In this document: in pieces, positions 1 through 11,376 of the stretch
Position numbering within the stretch: position 1 is the first letter of the stretch
Layout of the letters: the number at the start of each line of letters is the position of its first letter
Assembly (NCBI GenBank): GCA_030849465.1
Contig: JARVLF010000020.1
Coordinates: forward strand, 558,001 to 622,000
Length of the DNA: 64,000 nt
Direction: 5' to 3'
Source of the DNA: Moesziomyces globuligerus
Lineage: Eukaryota > Basidiomycota > Ustilaginomycetes > Ustilaginales > Ustilaginaceae
Notes under the pieces: model-generated
Database searches by the model: none
The model's input: only the letters and a program-made list of their open reading frames with translations
What the model was told of the DNA's origin: nothing
Translations under genes and position numbers: made by a program

Positions 1-3000
1 GCACCCTGAGCCATCTTGATCTGCAGCTCGTCCGAGTCGGCAAGGTAGTTGCTCGTCACACCGAAACGACCCGAGGCGATCTGCTTGATCTTGGAGCGCA
101 GCGAGTCGCCGTTGGGCAGAGGGATGGAACGCTCGGCGTCCTCACCACCCTCGCCCGTGTTCGACTTGCCGCCGAGACGGTTCATGGCGATGGCGAGGGC
201 CGAGTGGGCCTCCATGGAGATCGAACCGTACGACATGGCACCGGTGCAGAAGCGCTGGACGATCTCGGTCCAGGGCTCGACCTGGTCGATGGGGATGGCA
301 CGCGACTTGCTGTAGTCGAACTCGAGCATACCGCGGAGCGAGGTGGCCTTGACAGCGTTGTGCGAGGCCTTGGAGTAGGCGTCATACGCAGACTGGTTCC
401 TCTCGCGCGCAGCATCCTGGAGGTGGGCGATGGCCATGGGGTCGTTGATGTGCGCCTCACCACCGTCACGGTAGTGGTACTCGCCCGACTCGGGCAGACC
501 AGGAATGGAGATGGTGTCACGCGACGGGTAACCACGGTCGTGGAACTCGAGCGCATCCATGGCGAGCAGGGTGAAGTCCGAGCCCGACACACGCGAGGCG
601 GTACCGGCGAAGCAGCGGTCGACGACGCTGTTGGCCAGACCGAGCGCCTCGAAAATCTGGGCACCCTTGTAGGAAGCGAGGGTGGAGATACCCATCTTGG
701 ACATGACCTTGAGGATACCGTTGTCGACGGCATGCTTCCAGTTGTCGATGAGCTGCGAGGCCGAGAGATCGGCCTTGACGAGGCCCTCGCGCGAGACCTT
801 GAGGATGGCCTCCATGGCGAGCCAAGGGCAGATGGCGTCGGCACCGTAGCCGAGGAGCACGCACATGTGGTGCACCTCACGAGCCTCGGCGGACTCGATC
901 ATGAGGGCGATGCGGCTGCGCTCCTTGTTGCGGATGAGGTGGTGGTGGACACCACCGCAAGCAACCAGCGACGAGATGGCGACGCGGTCGGGGCCAACGG
1001 CGCGGTCCGAGAGGATCACGACACGGTAGCCGTCGCGGATGGCCTGCGAAGTCTCAGAGCAGATGCGGTCGATGGTGTTCTCGTAGCCAAGGATGCCGTC
1101 GCCCTTGTCGTAGGTGATGTCGATGGTCTTGGCAGTCCAGTCCGAGTGGACCGAGTCGATCTGCTTGATGGCGTTGAGCTCGTCGACGCTGAGGATGGGC
1201 GAAGGGAGCAGCAGGCGGTGGCACTGCTCGGGCTTCATCTCGAGCAAGTTGCCCTCGGGGCCGACGTACTGCTCGAGCGACATGACGACCGACTCTCGGA
1301 TGGGGTCGATGGGAGGGTTGGTGACCTGGGCGAAGAGCTGGCGGAAGTAGTCATAGATGACACGAGGAGCGGTGGAGATGCAGGCAAGCGGAGCATCGTT
1401 GCCCATCGAGCCGAGCGCTTCCTTACCGTCGGCCACCATGGGAAGCATGAGCAGGTTGATCTGCTCGGCAGTGTAGCCGAAGGAGAGAAGCTTGGGGTCG
1501 GTGCTGAGACGCTCCTGGTCGAGAACGGGAGCGATGGCGTTGCCGGTGTTGCGGCGAACGGTGTCGACGATGTCCGGAAGACGGAGCATCTGGTTCTCGA
1601 GCCAGGCGGCGAAGTCGGCGCGCTGGGCGGTCGACATCTTGAGCTCGCGGTCCTCGACGACACGGCCCTCGACGGTGTCGACGAGGAGCATCTTACCGGG
1701 CTGGAGACGGCCCTTGGCAATCACGGTCTTGGGGTCGATCGTGACGGTGCCGACCTCGGAGGCGCAGATCATGATGTCGTCGTCGGTGATGTAGTATCGG
1801 CAAGGACGGAGACCGTTGCGGTCGAGGTTGGCACCGCAGTAGCGACCGTCGGCGAAGGTGAAGAGCGCGGGACCGTCCCAGGGCTCCATGAGACAGGCGG
1901 CCCATCGGTAGAAGGCGACCTTCTCGGGCTCCATGTGGGAGCTGGCGCCCTGCCAAGCCTCGGGAATCATCATCATGACGGCCTGAGGCAAGGTGAGGAC
2001 CTTGTTGATGACCAGAAGCTCGAGCACGTTGTCGAAAGCAGCCGAGTCGGATCCACCGCCCTCGATGATGGGGTAGAGGAGGTCGAGCTCATCGCCGAAG
2101 GTCTCGGACTTGAGCAGACCCTCGCGAGCACGCATCCAGTTCTTGTTACCGCGAATGGTGTTGATCTCACCGTTGTGGGCGGCCCATCGCATGGGCTGGG
2201 CGCGGTCCCAGGAGGGGAAGGTGTTGGTGGAGAAACGCGAGTGGACGAGGGCAAAGTGGGAGGCGTAGTGGACGTTGTTGAGGTCGTAGTAGTAGTTGTA
2301 GACCTGGACGGGGCTGAGCTGACCCTTGTAGATGATGTTGGTGGGGCTGAGCGAGCAGATGTAGAACCAGTTCTGGAGACCGATGGTATGGGTGGCGTGC
2401 TTGCGGAGTACGTAGAGCTGACGGCCGAAGTACTGCTCGTCGAAGGGCTTAGCAGCGTCGGCGGGAGCGGAGCCCGAGCCGTAGTGGTCCTTGAGGACGA
2501 CGAAGGGCTGCAGAATCTTGGGCTCCTTGCTCTTGGAAGCGGGGCCGAGGATGGAGTTGTCGACGGGGACGTCTCGCCAGCCAAGGACGCGGAGGTGGAG
2601 CTTGTCGGCAATGTCTGAGAAGGTCTGGATGTGCTCGGCGCGGGCCTTGTCGTCCTTTGGGTTGAAGAAGAGGTTGCCGACGGCGTACTGACCCTGAGCG
2701 GGGAGCTTGACGCCGAGGTCGCGCTCGGTCTCGCGGCGGAAGAAGGTGTCGGGGATGCCAGTCATGACACCGGCGCCGTCACCGTCACGGGCGTCGGCAC
2801 CGACGGCACCGCGGTGGGTCATGTTGCAGAGGAGGAAGCGGGCGTCGGAGACGATCTTGTGGGCGGGCTTGCCCTTGATCTGGCACATGAAGCCGACACC
2901 GCAGGCGTCCTTCTCGTTGTCCGGGTCGTAGAGGCCCTGGGCAGCGGGCATGGAGCCGGCCCAGAGCGAGGTGGAGCGCTCTACCTCATCGTAGCCGCTA

Positions 3001-3116
3001 GCCTCGAGGTTGTCGGAGGCGATGGCCTCCTCGTGGACGGGGGCGAGCTCGGCGTTGAGTTGATCAACGAAGCGAGTCTTTCGGGAGTTGGACTTGACGT
3101 CGGCGACGGGAGCCAT
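1..3116 (-). CDS. GLT1: Glutamate synthase (GOGAT), N-terminal half, runs off the left edge
   Basis: The enzyme makes two glutamates from glutamine and 2-oxoglutarate with NAD(P)H; it acts in nitrogen assimilation. About 1,038 residues are visible of a family length near 2,100-2,200, so the C-terminal flavin/NADH part lies outside the window. The first in-frame ATG is at 3116; the frame is open further upstream to a stop near 3350 but has no other ATG. A short propeptide is followed by ACGVGF, in which Cys72 is the expected N-terminal nucleophile of the class II glutamine amidotransferase domain after maturation. Further in, the motifs RFSTNTFPSW, AHNGEINTIRGN and NGLRPCRYY are typical of this domain. 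The central domain and the start of the FMN/2-oxoglutarate domain (GSISMEAHSALAIAMNRLGG, SNTGEGGED) follow. No intron or frame break is seen. Identification is very secure. Confidence 0.96.
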   Translation of the reverse strand, partial: MAPVADVKSNSRKTRFVDQLNAELAPVHEEAIASDNLEASGYDEVERSTSLWAGSMPAAQGLYDPDNEKDACGVGFMCQIKGKPAHKIVSDARFLLCNMTHRGAVGADARDGDGAGVMTGIPDTFFRRETERDLGVKLPAQGQYAVGNLFFNPKDDKARAEHIQTFSDIADKLHLRVLGWRDVPVDNSILGPASKSKEPKILQPFVVLKDHYGSGSAPADAAKPFDEQYFGRQLYVLRKHATHTIGLQNWFYICSLSPTNIIYKGQLSPVQVYNYYYDLNNVHYASHFALVHSRFSTNTFPSWDRAQPMRWAAHNGEINTIRGNKNWMRAREGLLKSETFGDELDLLYPIIEGGGSDSAAFDNVLELLVINKVLTLPQAVMMMIPEAWQGASSHMEPEKVAFYRWAACLMEPWDGPALFTFADGRYCGANLDRNGLRPCRYYITDDDIMICASEVGTVTIDPKTVIAKGRLQPGKMLLVDTVEGRVVEDRELKMSTAQRADFAAWLENQMLRLPDIVDTVRRNTGNAIAPVLDQERLSTDPKLLSFGYTAEQINLLMLPMVADGKEALGSMGNDAPLACISTAPRVIYDYFRQLFAQVTNPPIDPIRESVVMSLEQYVGPEGNLLEMKPEQCHRLLLPSPILSVDELNAIKQIDSVHSDWTAKTIDITYDKGDGILGYENTIDRICSETSQAIRDGYRVVILSDRAVGPDRVAISSLVACGGVHHHLIRNKERSRIALMIESAEAREVHHMCVLLGYGADAICPWLAMEAILKVSREGLVKADLSASQLIDNWKHAVDNGILKVMSKMGISTLASYKGAQIFEALGLANSVVDRCFAGTASRVSGSDFTLLAMDALEFHDRGYPSRDTISIPGLPESGEYHYRDGGEAHINDPMAIAHLQDAARERNQSAYDAYSKASHNAVKATSLRGMLEFDYSKSRAIPIDQVEPWTEIVQRFCTGAMSYGSISMEAHSALAIAMNRLGGKSNTGEGGEDAERSIPLPNGDSLRSKIKQIASGRFGVTSNYLADSDELQIKMAQG

Positions 3117-6100
3117 AACAGGCACTTGGCTTTTGGTGGCGAAGTACAGGTTGGTGGGGGAGGTTGGGGCTTCGTAAGCTTCGAAGCTGTCTATGATATG
3201 CGAGGAGAAATACGTTTGGCTTTGTTGATTCCGTTGCTGATGCTGTGCAGGCGGATTCGGATTGCAGTAGATGCTGTTGGAGCGAACTTGCTTGGAAGGG
3301 TATTGGATGGTGACTCTGGCTACGGAGTCCCGGGTGGAATATGAGACGTAGAACTAGGCTTGATGACGACGGAGCTCGACCTGCGGATCAATGAACGGAG
3401 GTTGGGAGGCGATTGCGGATGATAGTGGATATCGTTTGCACACGGAGTGGATATGCGGTGCCGGATTGGTGTCGATAGGGATGAGATGAAGGGCAAGGCA
3501 GAGGATAGATATTAGGTGGGGTCAGTCAAACAGTCTGAGTGGCGAAGGCGAGGCGGCTGGCTGGGCGGGAGGGGAATGCAGAGCTCGCGAAAGAGTGTGG
3601 CGAGCAGCCAATGAGAACGGGCGAGCCGACGTTTGACTGATCCGACTCGGGCAATTTCACGCGGCGGAGCGCACCAACCAATCCGGAACGTCGCATTTCC
3701 GTGCAGCCATCCATCCACCGCTGTCCGCCGACGTCTCGTCACCGGGTCGCTTAGAACCAGCCCGGGGAAGAGACAAAAGCACTAGATGGCGCCAGCACCC
3801 GCAGCAAATGGCACAGACGGTCCATCGACCCCAGCCTGTTTTGCCGAGCAGCGGGATGGAGGGCCTGCTGAGGCTAAGCAGGTGGGGGTGGCCACCAGCC
3901 AGCTATTCTGAGCGTAAGCAGGCGGCTTTGGTTGCCCCACCCTGCACCACTGCGCCAAAGTGCCAAAGCGCGGATGCGCCGACGTTCAGACGCATGATGA
4001 GCGGTCAACACAGCGGGCAGCCGGGATAGCGCCATGAGCTGCGCTACGGCCTCGGCTGGATGCGCCTGCGCACGAGGGAGAAAAAATTTCCCGGTGCAGA
4101 GCCGCGCAATCGCCACAGCAAGGATGGCCGCTGATTATTATCAAATCACCAGCCGAGCGGAGGCCTTCCGAAGTCGAAAGCCCGAAATTCGCGCAGAGGC
4201 GAGCTTTCATGAGCCAAAATCGACTGTCCACTCCTTTTTTCGAAATGGAAAAAAGAAGAGTCGCAATCGACGCGGACCACAGACGCGGGCCCAAATCTAA
4301 AGTCGACGCAAAGCGTCCCGCCGACCTCAGCGGTCCCTGCGACCACGCCAGCTCCAGTTCCCGCGCGCAGTCGACCTTATGAGCCGCAACGCATCGTGGC
4401 CCCCGCAGCTCGAGCCCTTCAGCTCGAAGGCATGGTTAGGAACCTTCGCTGATGACGCCAAAAGTCGCCTTGCCTAGCCGGGCGGCGGGGCCGGCATGCG
4501 GGGCGATGTGGTGGGCGGCGCGGCCGTGGTGCTGGACTCTTGGGCCAGGCCTGATGTGCTGAAGCCGCATAGCTGGTGACGGTGCCGATGCTGTCTCGGG
4601 CTCCTCCGAATCGACGACATGGATCAAGACTTACCTGTTGTGGATCAGAATGCGAGTCGTGTGGATGATGAGCGTTCGTGATTGAACGTCGCGAGGTGGA
4701 TGCCTACGGCTGAGGCGATTTTGGCTTTGGAAGAACAGAGGAAGGCTAGCAAAGGCAGGGTGGCTTAGGTCCTGGCTCGACTGGCTTGGTGAAGAGATGA
4801 ATGCGACGTGGTTCAGAAAAGATGCTCGTCGTTGGATGCGATGACGATCGGTGAAGTGCGGGATGATGGATGTGGTGATGTCGAAAGGTCCAACGGAGGA
4901 GGTGCAATGGGTGGGCGGTTTCTTCCAGTCGTGGGGACGCTTTGCGCGTTCACACCCGAAGCTCACACTCAGCGGAGCGGGAACACATCGTCCTTCGAAT
5001 CTCAGCCGGATCGAGGGCAGCTGACTCCGGAAAGCGGAACGGACTTGGTCAGCCACTGGCGTGCGGGCGATTACCATCACTTGCTGCGCCTGGGACCACG
5101 GAGCGACACTGACTCGGGCGGGGACAGACAATACGATTGGCCAGCGGAGCTCGCGGGGCGGCTGGTCACCACGAGCCTGCGCCGCCCGCCATCTAGCAAA
5201 AAGGTGCGGGTCGGCAGCGCTCTCCTCCAATCAGATTAGACCCATTTGCATCCGAGGCGCAGCCGCAAGTGGGGGCGCTCAATCACGGCCGTCGTTTTGG
5301 ATCGCTTTCAACGTGGAAAAACGGCTGCCGGCTTGCAGCGCCGCCTTCCTGCAGTTTGAGGACTCTCTTCCCGGGTATACAAGTGCATCCTCGACCGCGG
5401 CGCATGCGCGCGCACCTTTGGCTCAAAGTTTTACTCTGACGATATTTCAGATGCGAAGCAGGCCGCAGACCAGTCCACAAAGCTATTTTTTTCCCACCGT
5501 TCAAGTTGCCAGTCAGAAGAAAACAAAACCCTAAAGTCGACGCATGCTTCCGCTCTGATCATGCACCAACTCTAATCGCACCAATCAGAGCCCGCCATCT
5601 CATCCAGGGTCCTCGCATCAGCTTGCCTTCCGCAGAATTGGACAGATCTCGGCCGAGGCCTCGGGCGGCGTGATTCTCGGCATTCTACCAAGAAATCCCC
5701 CGCGCGCGGACTTCGCCGGCAGCCCAACCTCCCCTACACATGGAGTCTCCACAAAGACGGAAACAAACGCGGCCTCCTCGGACCGACATCGAGTCACTCC
5801 CACTTCTTCCGAGCCAGGACAGCATCACCATTGTTCAAGTGCAACGTTGCAGTCGCAATCCTGACGCAACCACTGTAAAGTACACGCACCAATGCACCAA
5901 CCGCAACATACTTCTAGCCTCAGCGCGCTCGATCTGTAGGGTCTCGAGACACCAGCCGTAGGTCACGAGTCGTGGCACGTTTGGAAGAGCAAGTACGGCT
6001 GCAGTGGACGCTTGGGATTGGCTGCGCAGGCAAGCAGGACATCCTTCTTGGTCGCGTGCTCGGCCAAGAAGGTCAGCCGGCCGTGCGTGTTTGAAATGGA

Positions 6101-6758
6101 TGGCCGATCCGCGCACCAGTGAGGTGGGCGGCTCGGCGAGATTCTCGGTCTCGTGAGTTGCGCTCCCACACCGCAAGGGAAAATCCGGAATACTCAGCAC
6201 TGCGATGCGCAGAAACCCGGTTCTGACCGATCGATAAATCCAACTTGACTCCCGCGTCCATAAAATGTGGAGATATGTTACGCCTCGTATGTGTACAATC
6301 GTTTGAAGAAAGAATATCTTTTTTGCTCCGGTTTGAGCTCCTTTTTCCTTGCTCCTTTTTAGAGGTCGATTTTGCGTGCCAAAATATTTGATCGCCGCCA
6401 GGATTCGGCCTCGGAGACTTCCGCAAACCCATGTGACCTTCCCTCTCAATGGAGTCGCATGCTTCGGCGGTGTCACGGGACTTCGCAAACGCCTGTTCAC
6501 TAGCTGCACTCTCATAGAACTTCGCACGAACGTCAGATGACGGCTCGGACGATTCGGCTGCATCACGGCGACTCCTAAGACCACGCAGCAGAGCTTGGAA
6601 ACCTTTTAGATTCTATGGAAACAACGCAGAGACTGCGTGCGGTCAACTGACAGTGCGCTGCCATCTTGAGACACACATGACCAGGCCGTGAGGCAGGTTT
6701 GAAAGGCCTAGCCGCGCAGAGAGCCGACGTGGCAAACTAAACCCGACGGGGGGATGGA
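3117..6758. other. 3.6-kb gap without a recognisable gene
   Basis: This gap lies between the 5' end of GLT1 and the 3' end of the adenylosuccinate synthetase gene, both on the minus strand. The stretch from about 3120 to 3700 looks like the GLT1 leader and promoter (pyrimidine-rich on the minus strand). Reading frames are short and resemble no family I know. A minus-strand pyrimidine-rich block (about 4810-4690) followed by a consensus splice donor AACAG/GTAAGT at 4636 hints at a further transcript, but no coding second exon could be found. No tRNA, 5S rRNA or repeat was seen. Confidence 0.5.
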
Positions 6759-8075
6759 TCATGCACGGTGGATCATCGACTCGCGGGCGGGCCCGACGCC
6801 GATCCACTCGATCTTGACGCCGAGGAACTGCTCGATGAACTCGACGTAGGCACGGCAGTTCTCCGGGAGCTCCTCCCAGGTCTGCGCCTTGGAGATGTCC
6901 TGCTGCCAGCCGGGCAATGTCTTGTACTGCACCTCCACCTTGGCCAGCACCTCGAGGTCGGCGGGGAAGCTGGGCAGCTCCTTGCCGTCCACGACGTAGC
7001 CCACGCAGATCTTGAGCTCCTTGAGCTGATCCAGCACATCGAGCTTGGTCAGGTTGAGGCTCGTGTAGCCGTTGATGAGGCACGAGTAGCGCATCATCAC
7101 CAGGTCGAGCCAGCCGCAGCGGCGCCTGCGGCCGGTGGTCACACCGTATTCGGCGCCCACCTCCTGCAGGTGGTGGCCGATCTCCTCGTGCAGCTCGGTC
7201 GGGAAGGGACCCATACCGACACGCGTGGTGTAAGCCTTCATCACGCCGATCACGTCGCCAATCGCGGTGGGCGGGATGCCGAGACCGGTCAGCACACCAC
7301 CGATGGACGTCGACGAGCTCGTCACGAAGGGGTACGTGCCAAAGTCGATGTCGAGGAAGAGCGCATTGGCACCCTCGACGAGCACCTTGCGGTTCTGGGC
7401 GAGCGCAGTGTGGATGAAGGTGACGCCATCCACAATGTGAGGTCGGAGACGCTCGGCAAAGGCACGGTAGCGGGCGATCTCACCCTCGGTGTCGTACTCA
7501 AAGTGGCCGTAGCGCTTGAAGCGGCCCTCGACGAGCTTGCGGAACTTGGAGGCGAAGAGCTCCTGGTCGTAGAGGTGGTGGACACGCAGACCGGAGCGCG
7601 AGGCCTTGGACGAGTAGGCCGGACCGATGCCCTTCTTGGTGGTGCCGATGCTGCTGCCGCCGAGCTCGACCTCCTTGAGGCCGTCGACGACCTGGTGGAA
7701 GTCGAAGACGAGGTGAGCTCGGTCCGAGATGAAGAGGCGGCCGTCGCAGTTGAGGCCCTTCTTCTCGATGTTGTCCAGCTCGGCGAAGAAGGAAGGCACG
7801 TGCACGACCACGCCGGAGCCGATGAAGCCGGCACAGCGCGGGTTCACCAGGCCCGAGGGGAGCAGGTGGAAGTCGAACTTGGTCTTGACGCCGTTGACGT
7901 CGGCGACGATGGTGTGGCCGGCGTTGTTGCCGCCGGCGCAACGCGCGCAGACGTCCATCTGGCCACTGAGCACATCGGCAAGCTTGCCTTTGCCCTCATC
8001 GCCCCACTGGGATCCGAGCAAGACGGTGGCCTTGCCGCCCGTCTTGGAGTCGGAGGGTTTTGGCATCGCAGCCAT
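6759..8075 (-). CDS. ADE12: Adenylosuccinate synthetase
   Basis: It catalyses GTP-dependent joining of IMP and aspartate to adenylosuccinate, the first committed step from IMP to AMP, in the cytosol. The protein is 438 residues, the usual fungal length. The glycine-rich loop [11 protein letters not shown] lies at residues 21-31 with the expected catalytic Asp26; NNAGH places the second catalytic residue at His54. [11 protein letters not shown] (about 144-154) and the GMGPFPTE and Arg-rich RRRRCGWLD segments are also characteristic. I chose the ATG at 8075 (MAAMPKP) because the family begins there; the frame is open upstream to an ATG at 8183, and that 36-residue extension looks like untranslated leader. 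A single exon is seen. It is upstream of nothing in its own orientation for 3.6 kb, and downstream of PRI2 on the same strand. Confidence 0.96.
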   Translation of the reverse strand: MAAMPKPSDSKTGGKATVLLGSQWGDEGKGKLADVLSGQMDVCARCAGGNNAGHTIVADVNGVKTKFDFHLLPSGLVNPRCAGFIGSGVVVHVPSFFAELDNIEKKGLNCDGRLFISDRAHLVFDFHQVVDGLKEVELGGSSIGTTKKGIGPAYSSKASRSGLRVHHLYDQELFASKFRKLVEGRFKRYGHFEYDTEGEIARYRAFAERLRPHIVDGVTFIHTALAQNRKVLVEGANALFLDIDFGTYPFVTSSSTSIGGVLTGLGIPPTAIGDVIGVMKAYTTRVGMGPFPTELHEEIGHHLQEVGAEYGVTTGRRRRCGWLDLVMMRYSCLINGYTSLNLTKLDVLDQLKELKICVGYVVDGKELPSFPADLEVLAKVEVQYKTLPGWQQDISKAQTWEELPENCRAYVEFIEQFLGVKIEWIGVGPARESMIHRA

Positions 8076-9252
8076 GATGGGTGTTGAGTGGGGAGGGGTT
8101 GGGAAACGGTCGTTTCCAAGAGGAAACAGGGGTTGGTGATCAATCGATGCCGAGAGATGGAAACCGCGGAAAGCAAGATGCAACTGCGACCACGCTCAAC
8201 ACTTTGCAGGCGCCGACGAGCCCATCTATCCAGCCGGCTGCCCACCAGCCGCACGTGCATCGCGGCTACTGTACAGCACTCGCCTGACCGACCCCTCGTT
8301 CAGCAAGCCACAAGATTTGCGCAGCGCAGTGCCTTCATCCTCCGCACCCACCACTCTCGGCGCTGCGCTGCGCCGGGGTGCGCTGCTGCTGCTGATGCTT
8401 CTGCAGGTGGCCTCTTTTTCCTGTTCATCCGAAGCACGCCCTCGCCGCTTTACATCCTGCTCACCCGAGGCTAGGATCCGTGGACGAATCGGGCGAGGTG
8501 ACTCCATTTTCGTCGCTCAACCATTTTGAATTTTCTTCCTGGAGTGGGACTCGTCTCGAGGGGACTGCAGCGGCTGTCTCCGAGACAGAGAGAGAGAAAG
8601 GGCGTTGGCTATTGGCGCTCGTGACTGTAGAAAGTTTGTGCCTATTTCCAAATTCGTGTGATCTTTCGAGTAGGAATGAAGTGATCTGCGAGGATAAATT
8701 ATATCAAAGGCCCTTTTAGATCGTCAGCACATTTGTCCACATCAAGCTTACAGAAGATGCGGCAGGATAGTACCTGTAATGGGTGCACCTTCGGAATGAG
8801 GTCTCTGCCAAAGCGCGCCCCACAAATGTTAGCCTTTCCATCGGATGGTTGAGGAGCTGCCGTTCAGCACGCGTCCAGCAGTGGATGCCTGCTCGGCAAT
8901 TAAGCCAGTGTGGTGACCCATTGATTTGGGGATCAACAGCCTCCGGGCTCGAGGGAGTCGGTCGCCCGAGCACCTCACACACTGAACCTCAGCTGCACGT
9001 ATCCGGTGGGGTCCAAGGCGGATAGGGAGCATTCACTTCCTCGTTGGAGTTGCTTGAAAGCTGCGTATCTGGGATCACCTCAAACCTTTCTTTTTTGCGC
9101 ATCACACTAGCGGATGTGCATCCAGGATCCCGCACAGCTGTTCGAGCGCCACACAGTACGGAATGACTGCGCCAGACAAGAGGCCGGGTCAATGCATGCA
9201 TAGGTATCGGGGAAAAGAGGTGCGGAATGTAGATACATGAGAAGGAGCATCG
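8076..9252. other. Intergenic, ADE12 promoter and PRI2 3' region
   Basis: Both flanking genes are on the minus strand, so this stretch should hold the ADE12 promoter and leader (proximal 300-400 bases, CT-rich on the minus strand) and the PRI2 3' untranslated region. No coding frame, RNA gene or repeat could be supported. Confidence 0.55.
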
Positions 9253-10875
9253 TCATGACTCGTCCATGCCATCTGCCGTTGTGGGCTGAAGTGAAGCATC
9301 AGTGGCAGCGGCGGGTGCGGGCAAAGGTTGAGATGGGGAGCTTGGCTCAACCTCTGGCGAGCTGCGCATGGCTGCTTCGTCACCGCCCTCGACCTGGGCG
9401 AGCTTCCAGCTGCTTTCAAAGTAGCGGTTCGGATGCGTGACGGTTTCGCCTCTGCCGTCGAGGCCCTGTCCCTTCTTGACGCCCTGCTTCTGGTGGGTGA
9501 TCTCAAAGATACGCGTGCAGGCGACGTGGTAGTGGCCCTGCTTGACGGAAGCGAGGATGTCCGACTGTTCGGCGGGGCTGAGGCCGTAGTGCTGCACCAT
9601 AGCGGCCGAGAGGTTGGTGGTGGAAAAGTGGCGGAAGGGACATCCGTGCGAGTCTTGTGGTCCGGGCTGATCCTGGGTGAGGATGCGGGCACAGCTCTTT
9701 GCTGGGTAGTTCATCCTCCTTCCCTCGAGACCGTAGCCGTGGCGGATGTTGTAACGGTACTCCTTGTTGAACTTGTCGTCGGTCATGTTCTTGAAGCTTC
9801 TGCGCCAGAAGACGAGCGCCTCCTCGACAGGCAAGCCGAGCTCCTTGAGGAAGAGGTTGTACTGCAGACGACCGTAGTGCTTCAGATGGCCGGTGGCTGT
9901 GAGGGTGGTGTGGAGGTTCTTCATGCACATGGGCGCGTGCGTCTTGACGAGCGCATCCACCATGCCCGCCGTGACGGTGGTGTTGCCATCGGCAGTGATG
10001 CTCGAGCCGGTGTAGTCGGTCGAGATGCCGGCGAGGAAGCCCATGCTGAGATGCGAGAGCACGGGCAGGAGGCGATCGTCCTCGTCGAGACGCGGAAGCG
10101 CGCGTGCGGTCATCTCGAGATCGCGCATGAGGCGCGTCTGGAACTCGGCAAGTACGAGACTCGACTGCTCCTTGATGGGCACCCACGCCTGACCGGCCCG
10201 CATGAACACCCTGCGCTTTTCGACGAGATCGGTGACGCGCGTCCAGTCCACCTTGAAGAAGGTCTCGCTCTCAAAGGTGGATGCCATCTTCGGATGGGTG
10301 GCGACGAGCTGCTCGCGGTACTGACGCTTCTCCTCGGTCGAGACGGGGTTCCAGTCGAGGTTGAGCGAGCGCATGAAGCTCTCGCGTTCGGCCGCATCGT
10401 CGGTCTCGAAGCGCAGGCGGAAGAGGAGCGACTCGGCCTTGACAAAGCGGCGGCGAAGATCCTCGCTGCGGCAGAAGGCGAGGCGAAGCACAAAGTGGCT
10501 CACGTGGTCCTTGAGACGCTCGGCGAGCAGATCCGCAGTCTTGATGGCAGTGTTTGCGTTGAGCGGAAGGAGGCGCTTGGCGAGCGCGTTGACAGCATCC
10601 TTGGTCTCGCCGTAGGTGCGGTTGCGTGCCTGCGACGACTCGATCTCGGCCAGCACCTTGAGGCGGTCGATTGCCCATGATTCGAACTGCTCGATGGTGA
10701 CCTCGTGGATCGGAGGAAGCGTGTAAAAGTTGAGGCGATGCGGGTACTTGGACAGCGCCTTGTCGGTGGGATGACGGGCCACTGACCCCGAAGCGGAGGA
10801 GCTGGCATGGGCAGATATGCCGCTGACGTTGCCGAAACTGGATGGCACGGCAGGAGGTTGCGCTGTGCGGAACAT
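9253..10875 (-). CDS. PRI2: DNA primase large subunit
   Basis: This is the regulatory iron-sulphur subunit of the DNA polymerase alpha-primase complex, which helps start RNA primers at replication forks in the nucleus. The 540-residue protein matches the usual length. The N-terminal two-thirds is helical and fits the primase-large N domain, with the conserved YPHRLNFYTLPP near residue 44. The C-terminal 4Fe-4S domain shows four cysteines in the conserved order: Cys317 (APMCMKN), Cys395 (KSCARI), Cys412 (HGCPFRHF) and Cys453 (ACTRIFE), with spacing close to that of yeast. The C-terminal 60 residues are Pro/Ser/Ala-rich and probably disordered. One exon. It shares a 501-base divergent promoter with NUP170. 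Confidence 0.96.
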   Translation of the reverse strand: MFRTAQPPAVPSSFGNVSGISAHASSSASGSVARHPTDKALSKYPHRLNFYTLPPIHEVTIEQFESWAIDRLKVLAEIESSQARNRTYGETKDAVNALAKRLLPLNANTAIKTADLLAERLKDHVSHFVLRLAFCRSEDLRRRFVKAESLLFRLRFETDDAAERESFMRSLNLDWNPVSTEEKRQYREQLVATHPKMASTFESETFFKVDWTRVTDLVEKRRVFMRAGQAWVPIKEQSSLVLAEFQTRLMRDLEMTARALPRLDEDDRLLPVLSHLSMGFLAGISTDYTGSSITADGNTTVTAGMVDALVKTHAPMCMKNLHTTLTATGHLKHYGRLQYNLFLKELGLPVEEALVFWRRSFKNMTDDKFNKEYRYNIRHGYGLEGRRMNYPAKSCARILTQDQPGPQDSHGCPFRHFSTTNLSAAMVQHYGLSPAEQSDILASVKQGHYHVACTRIFEITHQKQGVKKGQGLDGRGETVTHPNRYFESSWKLAQVEGGDEAAMRSSPEVEPSSPSQPLPAPAAATDASLQPTTADGMDES

Positions 10876-11376
10876 GGCTGACGATGGAGGCGGTGACAGC
10901 AGCGGGAGCAGCAGCTGATGAGAGACAGATGATGGTCAGCGAACGTGTGGTTTCGTCGTGGGTGTTCTTCTCTTCCTCTGCTGCCAGAGAGTGTGGAGCT
11001 GCCGCCCGCTGTGGAGCAGTCCAACACTCAAAGTGCCAAAAAGTCACGACTGCGCTTCGCCTCAGCGCCGCTCAATAACGCGTCGCGCCTCATTTGCGCC
11101 ACGGCTCTCGGACTCTGCCAATCGAACATCTCCACTTGATCGCCGATGCGCAGACCGATTCGAGCCAAATGGCTGGAACGCGGAAGTTGGAGATTCACAG
11201 ATTTTGGTCACTGCGCTTCGACCGCATCGATCCATGTGACATGCCAGTGCTTGCATCTCCTCGACAGTCGCTGCCCTCCATCGTCTCGCTGCTCCACCAC
11301 GACCACGGCATCCGCGTTCTTCCGTCGAGATAGTCAGCGCGCCTCGAGCGCACTGCACACATCCACTCACCGCACC
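10876..11376. promoter_or_regulatory. Divergent promoter region PRI2 / NUP170
   Basis: 501 bases lie between the start codons of two divergent genes. It must contain both promoters. No clear TATA box is seen. The frame of NUP170 is open upstream to about 11146, but that stretch lacks family similarity and is treated as leader. Confidence 0.55.

Noticed and set aside
204..2618. Plus-strand frame of 804 codons opposite GLT1
   Set aside because: It mirrors a real, highly conserved minus-strand gene. Strong C/G-ending codon bias leaves the antisense frame free of stops. The translated product has no domain and is Val/Asp/Gly-rich, as expected for such a shadow.
5061..5534. 157-codon plus-strand frame in the first gap
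   Set aside because: Low similarity to any family and composed of uneven codons; no promoter-like signals.
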